Below, piece by piece: positions 1-5,711 of a stretch of 6,583 nt of DNA. The position numbers were made by a program, and so were the translations under genes. Each line of letters opens with the position of its first letter. Position 1 is the first letter of the stretch. Source of the stretch: Oscillospiraceae bacterium (GTDB lineage Bacteria > Bacillota > Clostridia > Oscillospirales > Ruminococcaceae); contig JAIEDJ010000140.1 of NCBI GenBank assembly GCA_029068025.1, positions 1 to 6,583 on the forward strand. Reading direction: 5' to 3'. Below the pieces are notes generated by a model that did no database searches, was not told the origin of the DNA, and saw only the letters and a program-made list of their open reading frames with translations.

Positions 1-47
1 TTTTAAATCATTTTGAAAAAAAAATCAAGTATTTTTTACAAAATTTA

Positions 48-76
48 TTGATTTTATCCAAAACTTGTTGTAAAAT
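48..76 (+). promoter_or_regulatory. Probable sigma-A-type promoter of the tmcAL-murL-murD operon
   Basis: A -35-like TTGATT (48-53) is followed after exactly 17 bases by a -10-like TAAAAT (71-76), in a strongly AT-rich leader. Transcription would start near 83 and give a leader of about 30 bases before tmcAL. That leader ends in the strong ribosome binding site GGAGG at 101-105, six bases before the ATG at 112. I see no other comparably good promoter ahead of the three rightward genes, so it probably serves all of them. The call rests on consensus matching by eye only. Confidence 0.6.
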
Positions 77-111
77 ATAGATATAAAACATAAAATATCC
101 GGAGGATCATT

Positions 112-1275
112 ATGAAAACAGCCGCAATAATCTGTGAATACAATCCTTTCCATTACGGACACAAGCTTCATATAGACAAGACGCGCGAGGCGGGAGCGAC
201 ACACATAATCGCCGTTATGAGCGGAAACTTTGTCCAGCGCGGAGACGCTGCGCTTTTTGATAAGTTCACCCGCGCGAAAACGGCGCTTGAAAACGGCGCC
301 GATCTTGTCATAGAGCTTCCCGAGCGTGTATCTCTCACCTCGGCGGAACGCTTCGCGGGCGGCGCGGTGGAACTGATAACCGCTCTCGGCTGCGTCGATA
401 TGCTGTCGTTCGGCAGCGAGTGCGGCGATATCGCGGCGCTCCGCGAAGCGTCGGGCGCTATTGATTATTCCGTACATACGGATTTCTTCAGCGAGCTAAT
501 AAAGCGCGGGAAAAGCTACCCCTCGGCTTTGCAGGCAGCACTGCTTGAATATTACACCGATGACGTCGCCGAGATCATCGCTTCTCCGAACAACACTCTC
601 GCCATAGAGTACCTCAACGCGCTTGACAACGCGGGAAACACTATTGAACCGTTCACGATCAGACGCGAGGGCGCGGCTCACGACAGCGATTCGGCGGAAC
701 CCGAGGAGGAGTTCGTCAGCGCGTCGCTTATCCGAAAGCTGATACTTTCGGGCGAGGACTATTCGAGCTATGCTCCGTCGGTATCCGCTCCGCCCGCCGA
801 TATCTCACGGCTTGAGCGTGCCGTTCTTGCGAAGCTCCGCACTATGTCATCATATGAGCTTGAAGAGATATTCGACGGCGCGAACGGTCTGGGAACGCGG
901 CTGTACAAAGCCGTAAGGAGCGCGAAAACACTCCCCGAGGTGTATTTTCTCACCAAAACCAAGCGCTACACGCTCGCGCGGATCAGACGAGCGGTGATGT
1001 GCGCGTTTCTTGGGATCACGCGTGACTTCGCGCTTGAAAAAAGCGCGTATATCCGCGTTCTGGGAATGAACACGCGCGGCAAGGAGATACTCTCGGCTGC
1101 TGAGAACTGCACACTTCCGATCGACACCTCGCTCAAGGCGCTCTCAAAAACGTCGCGGAGCGCGGCGCGTCAGGCTAATTTCACCGCAAAATGCACCGAC
1201 ATATGGCAGCTTGCGCTCGAGAACCCGGGGCGCTGCGGCGAGGACTTCACCACGCCGCCGATGATTATAGAATAA
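112..1275 (+). CDS. tmcAL: tRNA(Met) cytidine acetate ligase TmcAL (YlbM family)
   Basis: Family knowledge: TmcAL uses ATP and acetate to make N4-acetylcytidine at the wobble position of elongator tRNA-Met, passing through an acetyl-adenylate; it is a cytosolic protein of the nucleotidyltransferase fold. Seen here: the diagnostic N-terminus with EYNPFHYGH (residues 9-17, nucleotide-binding HxGH-type histidines H14 and H17), the block SGNFVQRGDAA (37-47), GADLVIELP (62-70), FAGGAV, and SFGSE near residue 100. Further on are an IRREGAAHDS stretch and SASLIRKL in the middle of the protein. The C-terminus ends in a GEDFTTPP block typical of the family, so the protein looks complete at 387 residues, slightly shorter than the Bacillus homologue. 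The start is fixed by GGAGG six bases upstream. It is first in the operon, with murL 41 bases downstream. Older annotations call such proteins 'nucleotidyltransferase' or DUF795. Confidence 0.9.
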   Translation: MKTAAIICEYNPFHYGHKLHIDKTREAGATHIIAVMSGNFVQRGDAALFDKFTRAKTALENGADLVIELPERVSLTSAERFAGGAVELITALGCVDMLSFGSECGDIAALREASGAIDYSVHTDFFSELIKRGKSYPSALQAALLEYYTDDVAEIIASPNNTLAIEYLNALDNAGNTIEPFTIRREGAAHDSDSAEPEEEFVSASLIRKLILSGEDYSSYAPSVSAPPADISRLERAVLAKLRTMSSYELEEIFDGANGLGTRLYKAVRSAKTLPEVYFLTKTKRYTLARIRRAVMCAFLGITRDFALEKSAYIRVLGMNTRGKEILSAAENCTLPIDTSLKALSKTSRSAARQANFTAKCTDIWQLALENPGRCGEDFTTPPMIIE

Positions 1276-1304
1276 GAGCGGCTATCACGCGCAAAATATT
1301 TGAT

Positions 1305-1309
1305 AAGGA
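1305..1309 (+). promoter_or_regulatory. Ribosome binding site that sets the murL start
   Basis: AAGGA lies seven bases before the ATG at 1317. The reading frame stays open back to another ATG at 1191, inside tmcAL, but the 42 residues this would add are arginine- and histidine-rich out-of-frame tmcAL sequence. The site therefore supports 1317 as the true start. Confidence 0.75.
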
Positions 1310-1316
1310 CAAAATT

Positions 1317-2645
1317 ATGACTAAATTCCACGAATTACGCGAACGTCACCCCAGATTTGTATATCAGGGCTTCAGCCTCACGGAAAACGCCTTGGAGTTT
1401 GACTTCCGCATGGACGAACACAGCTTTCACCCGCGTTGGGAATTCACTGCCGATCTCGGAGATATCGACCGTGACCTGCTGAACGAGATCGCGTTCTCGC
1501 TCGGTATGGCGGAGCTTGTTTCCTATTGGAAATGTGCCTGTCCCCCGACCGTGGAGATCCGCTGCGGCAGTCTGGGCGAAAAGCAGATCCGCTTCTGGAA
1601 AACACTTTATTATAACGGCTTGGCGGAATTCTTTTACCGCAACGGGATAAACACAGACTTCGAGAATTTTATGAAGATCGAGTCGACTCCCGCGCTGCCG
1701 AAAAAATTCACCGCGCCCAAACTCTCGGGGGCGCTCGTTCCCGTAGGCGGCGGCAAGGACAGCGTAGTCACTCTTGAAATTCTGAAAATCCTCGGCGAGG
1801 ACGTAACCCCGTATATCATTAACGCGCGCGGCGCAACTCTCGGCTGCGTTGAAGCAGCGGGGATCCCCACGGAAAAAGCTGTGACCCCAAAGCGTACCAT
1901 CAACAAGCACTTGCTGGAGCTGAACGCGCAGGGCTATCTCAACGGACACACCCCCTACTCGGCGGTGGTCGCGTTTTCCTCGCTGCTGTTCGCGGTGATC
2001 TCGGGAAAGCGATATATTGCGCTGTCCAACGAAAGCAGCGCCAACGAGACCTACGTCGACGGCGCGGAGATCAATCATCAGTACAGCAAATCGACGGCGT
2101 TCGAGCGCGATTTCCGCGAGTATTGCCGCTATACCTTCGGAGATTTCGGCGATATCCCCGAGTATTTCAGTCTGCTGCGTCCACTCTCCGAGTGGCAGAT
2201 AGCCCGCGAGTTCATAAAATATCCGCGGTATTTCGGAGTATTCCAAAGCTGCAACCTCGGTTCAAAGACCAACGTCTGGTGCTGTAACTGCGCAAAGTGC
2301 CTGTATGTGTATATACTGCTGGCGGCGTTCCTCGATGACGAAACGCTTATCACGATCTTCGGCTGCAATATGCTCGAAAAAACGGAGCTTGCCCCCATGC
2401 TTGACGGACTTATGCTGGACGGCGAGGATAAGCCGTTCGAGTGTGTCGGAACAAAGGACGAGGTGCGTCTGTCGCTGAAAATGGCGCTCGACCGCCGCCG
2501 TGACAACACGCCTGTGCTGCTGAAGCGCTTTGAGGAAAAATTCCCCGGTTATGTTCCCGTAAAGCTCGGCGGCTATTTCGATGAAATAAATTTTGTTCCC
2601 GAAAAATTCTTACCGTACCTGGAGAAACTGACCAATGGAAATTAA
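1317..2645 (+). CDS. murL: UDP-N-acetylmuramoyl-L-alanyl-L-glutamate epimerase MurL
   Basis: MurL, known from Xanthomonas oryzae, inverts the terminal glutamate of UDP-MurNAc-L-Ala-L-Glu to the D form in an ATP- and Mg-dependent reaction in the cytosol. Seen here, in a 442-residue protein: a PP-loop-like nucleotide-binding motif PVGGGKDS (142-149), followed by a helix VVTLEILK. Next is a conserved-looking polar block with SNESSANET (about 237-245) and NHQYSKS (253-259), and then a cysteine cluster WCCNCAKC (C322, C323, C325, C328). There is no signal peptide or membrane segment. The next gene is a MurD-type ligase that overlaps its end by 11 bases, which is the partner expected for MurL and strengthens the call. 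The identification is from memory of the family's motifs plus this context. A generic PP-loop or adenylating enzyme is the main alternative. Confidence 0.8.
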   Translation: MTKFHELRERHPRFVYQGFSLTENALEFDFRMDEHSFHPRWEFTADLGDIDRDLLNEIAFSLGMAELVSYWKCACPPTVEIRCGSLGEKQIRFWKTLYYNGLAEFFYRNGINTDFENFMKIESTPALPKKFTAPKLSGALVPVGGGKDSVVTLEILKILGEDVTPYIINARGATLGCVEAAGIPTEKAVTPKRTINKHLLELNAQGYLNGHTPYSAVVAFSSLLFAVISGKRYIALSNESSANETYVDGAEINHQYSKSTAFERDFREYCRYTFGDFGDIPEYFSLLRPLSEWQIAREFIKYPRYFGVFQSCNLGSKTNVWCCNCAKCLYVYILLAAFLDDETLITIFGCNMLEKTELAPMLDGLMLDGEDKPFECVGTKDEVRLSLKMALDRRRDNTPVLLKRFEEKFPGYVPVKLGGYFDEINFVPEKFLPYLEKLTNGN

Positions 2646-3945
2646 TGCGCTTAAACCAATATTTGACGGCAAACGCGTCGTTATCCTCGGCTTCGGGCGC
2701 GAGGGAAAGGTCTGGCTGGATATTCTCACGCGGCTCGGCTGCTGCAAAGAGCTTGCCGTCGCCGATATGAATCCCATAGAAACGGGCGATCCGTCCGTAA
2801 AACCGATAAGCGGAGAGCACTACCTCGCCGATGCCGCGAAATACGACATCATCCTGCAATCGCCCGGCGTTATCATCAAGGATAAGTTCGACGAACAAAC
2901 CAAAGCGAAGATAATCACCCAGACCGAGCTTCTGCTGCGTCTTAAGCCATGCAAGGTGATCGGAGTTACGGGAACAAAGGGCAAGTCCACCACCTCGTCG
3001 CTTATCCACCATTTTCTCACCGCCTGCGGTATCCCGACTATGCTTATAGGAAACATAGGCGTTCCGCCGTTAAAGCGCCTTGAGGAAATGAACGGGAGCA
3101 TCACAGCGGTATGTGAGCTGAGCTGTCATCAGCTTGAGTTCGTACACAGCTCCCCCGATATCGCCGTACTGCTGAATGTCTTCCCCGAGCACCTCGATCA
3201 TTACGTAAACTTTGAGGCTTATGCCGCCGCCAAGCGCAACATAGCTCGGTATCAGCGAGAGTGCGGCTTCACGCTGGCAAACTCCGACCTGTTCCCCGTG
3301 GAGACTGCGGGAACGCTTTATTCATCGGCGTTCGGGAAAACGGCGGACGTATGGACGGACGGCAGCGCGATATACCTTTTCGGGGAAAAGATCCCCGCCG
3401 AGGATATCAGCACCGCACTCTGCGGAAAGCACAATCTGTACAATATCGCCATAGCGCTTGCCGCCGCGAAGTTGGCGGGCGCGGACATCAAAACGTGCCT
3501 TGCTTCCCTGCCCGATTTCAAGGGACTTGAGCACCGCCTTGAGCGGGTTGCGGAGATAAACGGCGTGGAGTATATCAACGACAGTATATGTACGGTTCCC
3601 GAAGCGGCGATAGCCGCCGTAAACGCGTTTGACTCCGCAGATTGCATAATACTCGGCGGAATGGACAGGGGCATTTCCTATGACGTTCTGGGAGAATTTC
3701 TGAACAAGGGGGTTGTGGAGAATGTGATCCTGCTGCCCGACAGCGGCAAGCGGATCGGGAAATTGATCACCAACCCCGAAGTGAAGATGTATCACGCGGA
3801 CGATCTTGAACAGGCGGTGTCGATAGCGGCACGTGTTGCGAAGAAGCGGGTTCTGTTGTCACCCGCGTCGGCGAGCTACGGATTTTACAGGAATTTTGAA
3901 GAACGCGGACGGCACTTTAAGGAGCTTGTAAACGCGCTGAAATAA
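2635..3945 (+). CDS. murD: UDP-N-acetylmuramoyl-L-alanine--glutamate ligase (MurD; probably the L-glutamate-adding MurD2 type)
   Basis: This Mur ligase adds glutamate to UDP-MurNAc-L-Ala with ATP hydrolysis, the second amino-acid step of the cytosolic peptidoglycan precursor pathway. Seen in the 436 residues: an N-terminal UDP-binding Rossmann-like start (VVILGFGREG, 15-24), the ATP loop GVTGTKGKSTT (110-120), ELSCHQLE (161-168), and LNVFPEHLDHY (180-190). K200 sits where the carbamylated lysine of MurD is expected. Also visible are GKHNLYNIA (264-272), GLEHRLE (297-303), GGMDRG (341-346) and a C-terminal SPASASYGFYRNFEERG. Length matches MurD. The usual NDSKATN motif reads NDSICTVPE (from residue 315), so the conserved lysine is isoleucine (I318). 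This, plus murL directly upstream, makes an L-glutamate-specific MurD2 likely. GGAG at 2621-2624, ten bases ahead, supports the ATG at 2635, inside the end of murL; translation is probably coupled. Ligase family is near certain; glutamate stereochemistry is inference. Confidence 0.88.
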   Translation: MEINALKPIFDGKRVVILGFGREGKVWLDILTRLGCCKELAVADMNPIETGDPSVKPISGEHYLADAAKYDIILQSPGVIIKDKFDEQTKAKIITQTELLLRLKPCKVIGVTGTKGKSTTSSLIHHFLTACGIPTMLIGNIGVPPLKRLEEMNGSITAVCELSCHQLEFVHSSPDIAVLLNVFPEHLDHYVNFEAYAAAKRNIARYQRECGFTLANSDLFPVETAGTLYSSAFGKTADVWTDGSAIYLFGEKIPAEDISTALCGKHNLYNIAIALAAAKLAGADIKTCLASLPDFKGLEHRLERVAEINGVEYINDSICTVPEAAIAAVNAFDSADCIILGGMDRGISYDVLGEFLNKGVVENVILLPDSGKRIGKLITNPEVKMYHADDLEQAVSIAARVAKKRVLLSPASASYGFYRNFEERGRHFKELVNALK

Positions 3946-3950
3946 GAATA

Positions 3951-3991
3951 AGGCGGGCTGCCGCGATCTGAGATCGGGCAGTCCGCCTTTT
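3951..3991 (+). terminator. Rho-independent terminator of the tmcAL-murL-murD operon
   Basis: The arms AGGCGGGCTGCC (3951-3962) and GGCAGTCCGCCT (3977-3988) pair along 12 positions with one G-U. Inside them CGATC (3964-3968) pairs with GATCG (3972-3976) around a TGA loop, leaving a single bulged G. A run of four T (3988-3991) follows. The stem starts five bases after the murD stop codon. The T run is short, so termination may be incomplete. Confidence 0.8.
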
Positions 3992-4153
3992 GGGTATATC
4001 AAACAACCGCTGCGGCACCTCGGTCAAGCGCACGCCGCTCGTTCGGCTATTCAAGGGCAAAGAGCTTTGCAAAAAGCAAAGCTCAGCCACCTCACGGTAC
4101 GGCTGTGAATTTACCCTTGTTTATTGTATGCCGTTTAAGAAATTTCGTGATAT
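3992..4153. other. Structured intergenic block, no credible gene
   Basis: This stretch lies between the two operon terminators. It contains several inverted repeats: GCCG/CGGC at 4034-4047, a perfect 9-base hairpin GAGCTTTGC/GCAAAGCTC at 4062-4084, a hairpin AGCC-ACC/GGT-GGCT at 4085-4104 with a two-base bulge, and outer arms CAAGGGCAAA (4052-4061) and TTTACCCTTG (4110-4119). An open frame of 67 codons from 3990 to 4193 crosses it, but it begins inside a terminator stem region, has no ribosome binding site and resembles no family I know. The block may be a dispersed repeat or a structured RNA; the sequence alone does not decide. Confidence 0.5.
4052..4119. repeat. Nested inverted repeats forming a possible three-way junction
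   Basis: The outer arms CAAGGGCAAA (4052-4061) and TTTACCCTTG (4110-4119) pair with one mismatch. They enclose, almost without unpaired bases, a perfect 9-base hairpin with an A5 loop (4062-4084) and a second hairpin (4085-4104) built from 4 plus 3 pairs. Only five bases (4105-4109) are left as linker. No T run follows on the + strand, so this is not an obvious rightward terminator. Confidence 0.6.
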
Positions 4154-4188
4154 AAAAAAGCGCGAAGCGAAAAAGGTACGCGCCGCGC
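4154..4188 (-). terminator. Rho-independent terminator of the leftward ABC transporter operon
   Basis: Read on the minus strand, GCGCG plus GCG (4188-4181) pair with CGC and CGCGC (4169-4167 and 4164-4160). The loop is 11 bases, with a two-base bulge in the 3' arm, and six T follow at once (4159-4154). It begins eight bases after the stop codon of the ATPase gene, where an operon terminator is expected. Confidence 0.7.
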
Positions 4189-4196
4189 TGTAATTT

Positions 4197-4985
4197 TTAT
4201 ATATTCTCCAGCGACTTCTCCAAAAATGCCTTAGTAACAGGACTTTTCGGATCCCCGAACACCTCATCCGGTGTGCCGTATTCCTCAATAACTCCATCCG
4301 CCATAAAAATGACCTTATCCGCAACCCCGCGCGCAAAGTTCATCTCATGCGTTACAACGATCATAGTTCGGTCTGAGGTCTTGAGCTCCCGGATAACGCG
4401 CAGCACCTCGCCCGTCAGCTCGGGATCAAGCGCCGAGGTCGGTTCGTCAAAGCAGAGAATATCCGGTTCAAGCGCCAGCGCCCGAGCGATAGCCACACGC
4501 TGCTGCTGTCCGCCCGACAGCTCACACGGATAGCTTCCCACCTTCGCCGAAAGCCCCACCGTATCGATAAGCCGCCGCGAATTCTCGTCTATCTCCCTCA
4601 GGATCGCCTTCTTCTCGTCCTTTGAGAGCTTCTTTCCCTTGATCCGCCGCAGCTCCTGTGCCAGCGAAACGTTTTTCAATACATTGTATTGCGGAAACAG
4701 ATTGAAGGATTGAAACACCAACCCGAAATGCAGCCGCTTCTCGCGCTTCAAAGCGTCCGAATACGGCGGCTCGTCCGAGTTGAACAGCACGTTACCGTCG
4801 ACGGAGATCATACCCGAATCGGGAGTTTCCAGAAAGTTCATACAGCGCAGCAGCGTCGTTTTGCCGCTGCCCGAGCTGCCGATAATGGCAAGCACCTCGC
4901 CCTTGTCCATCGAGAAATCAATGCCCTTGAGCACTTCGGTCTTTCCGAAGGACTTGACGATTCCCTTTACTTCTAAGAATGACAT
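4197..4985 (-). CDS. Polar amino-acid ABC transporter ATP-binding protein (GlnQ/HisP family)
   Basis: This is the ATPase that powers amino-acid import at the inner face of the membrane. Seen in 262 residues: Walker A GSSGSGKTT (36-44), the Q-loop in VFQSFNLFPQ (Q92), the ABC signature LSGGQQQRVAIARAL (156-170), Walker B ILCFDEP (176-182), the D-loop SALD (184-187) and the switch histidine in VVTHEM (H213). All catalytic motifs are intact. FQSFNLFPQ and the LETPDSG region are typical of polar amino-acid transporters. The family norm is about 240-255 residues; the extra length comes from a lysine-rich helical insert around 114-135 (KGKKLSKDEKK). The start is set by a strong GGAGG (4991-4995, minus strand) five bases ahead. 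It lies 12 bases after the permease stop and is last in the operon. The ligand cannot be read from this gene. Confidence 0.93.
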   Translation of the reverse strand: MSFLEVKGIVKSFGKTEVLKGIDFSMDKGEVLAIIGSSGSGKTTLLRCMNFLETPDSGMISVDGNVLFNSDEPPYSDALKREKRLHFGLVFQSFNLFPQYNVLKNVSLAQELRRIKGKKLSKDEKKAILREIDENSRRLIDTVGLSAKVGSYPCELSGGQQQRVAIARALALEPDILCFDEPTSALDPELTGEVLRVIRELKTSDRTMIVVTHEMNFARGVADKVIFMADGVIEEYGTPDEVFGDPKSPVTKAFLEKSLENI

Positions 4986-4997
4986 ATGCTCCTCCCG

Positions 4998-5645
4998 TCA
5001 GCCGCTATAGTAGTTCATTTTCTTCTCGGCAACATTCAGCAGTACCGTAAGCAGTGCCGAGAACAACAGGTAAAACGCGCCGACATAGAACAGCGGCCAG
5101 ATTATAGCCTTCACCGAAACGATATCCTCCGCTGCCTTGACAAGCTCCGCGACCGCGATGACACGCGCCAGCGACGTATCCTTGACAAGCGTTATGATCT
5201 CGTTGCCCATAGGCGGCACGATCCGCTTTACGACCTGAAACAGCACGATCTTAAAGAAGATCTGCGTCTTTGTCATGCCGAGAACCTGCCCCGCCTCATA
5301 CTGTCCCTTGGAAATACTCTCGATACCGCCGCGGAATATCTCCGAGAAATAGCAGGAATAGTTGATGATAAACGCGATAAGTACCGCCGTAAGTCTCGGC
5401 AGATTTATATTCCAGTTCATAAGACCGGGCCCGTAGAAAATAAGTATTATCTGGAGCATAAGCGGCGTACCGCGGATTATCCACACAAACGTCTTGGTTA
5501 TCCACTTTATGGGCGGGATCCTTGACATCGAACCGAATGTGATGATAAGTCCAAGCGGCAGTGACGCGGCAAGCGTTATGCCGAAAATTATCAATGTAAT
5601 GCCAAAGCCGTTTGCCAGCTGGCGTGTAACGTCCCAAAAGCTCAT
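4998..5645 (-). CDS. Polar amino-acid ABC transporter permease (HisM/GlnP family)
   Basis: This membrane subunit of the importer is 215 residues long. Seen: a first membrane helix around 14-38 (GITLIIFGITLAASLPLGLI) and the conserved RGTPLMLQI block (58-66) with the second helix. A third helix lies around 85-100. The EAA-type coupling loop follows, EIFRGGIESISKGQYEAGQ (102-120) with VLGMTKTQ, and contacts the ATPase. A last hydrophobic segment is at 183-205 before NVAEKK. Length and order match the His/Glu/Gln/Arg permease subfamily. The ATG at 5645 is chosen because AAAGGA lies seven bases upstream; an in-frame TTG at 5666 would add seven residues but would place that site inside the gene. 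Only one permease is encoded, so a homodimer is likely (inference). Confidence 0.92.
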   Translation of the reverse strand: MSFWDVTRQLANGFGITLIIFGITLAASLPLGLIITFGSMSRIPPIKWITKTFVWIIRGTPLMLQIILIFYGPGLMNWNINLPRLTAVLIAFIINYSCYFSEIFRGGIESISKGQYEAGQVLGMTKTQIFFKIVLFQVVKRIVPPMGNEIITLVKDTSLARVIAVAELVKAAEDIVSVKAIIWPLFYVGAFYLLFSALLTVLLNVAEKKMNYYSG

Positions 5646-5652
5646 ACGACCA

Positions 5653-5658
5653 TCCTTT
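5653..5658 (-). promoter_or_regulatory. Ribosome binding site that sets the permease start
   Basis: On the minus strand AAAGGA stands seven bases before the ATG at 5645. It decides against the in-frame TTG at 5666, which lies upstream of this site. Confidence 0.7.
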
Positions 5659-5667
5659 AACCGCAAA

Positions 5668-5700
5668 CACGGCGCGAAAGCAGCCTGCTTCCGTGCCGTG
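5668..5700 (-). promoter_or_regulatory. Intercistronic hairpin between binding protein and permease genes
   Basis: On the minus strand CACGGC (5700-5695) pairs with GCCGTG (5673-5668). After one A-C mismatch, CGGAAGC pairs with GCTTTCG including one G-U pair, around the loop AGGCT. Only three T follow, so it is a weak terminator at best. It sits in the 66-base gap between the binding-protein stop and the permease start. In other ABC operons such hairpins protect the 3' end of the binding-protein message or reduce read-through, giving more binding protein than membrane subunits; that role is inferred here. Confidence 0.6.
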
Positions 5701-5711
5701 AATATTCTTTA

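Noticed and set aside
17..37. A/T-run palindrome in the leader as a terminator of an upstream gene
   Set aside because: The possible stem is only A-T pairs and would be too weak; nothing upstream is visible to support it.
1191..1316. N-terminal extension of murL starting inside tmcAL
   Set aside because: The added residues are out-of-frame tmcAL sequence, while the ATG at 1317 has a well-spaced AAGGA.
1335..2246. 303-codon open frame on the minus strand within murL
   Set aside because: It lies fully antisense to a well-supported gene, has no recognisable motifs, and long antisense frames are common in GC-rich coding sequence.
3990..4193. 67-codon rightward open frame in the intergenic region
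   Set aside because: It starts within the T run of the upstream terminator, ends inside the leftward terminator region, has no ribosome binding site, and overlaps inverted repeats.
4986..5525. 179-codon rightward open frame opposite the permease
   Set aside because: It is antisense to a clear permease gene and shows no domain or ribosome binding site.
5646..5666. TTG start for the permease, seven codons upstream
   Set aside because: The ribosome binding site at 5653-5658 would fall inside the gene; the ATG at 5645 is correctly spaced.
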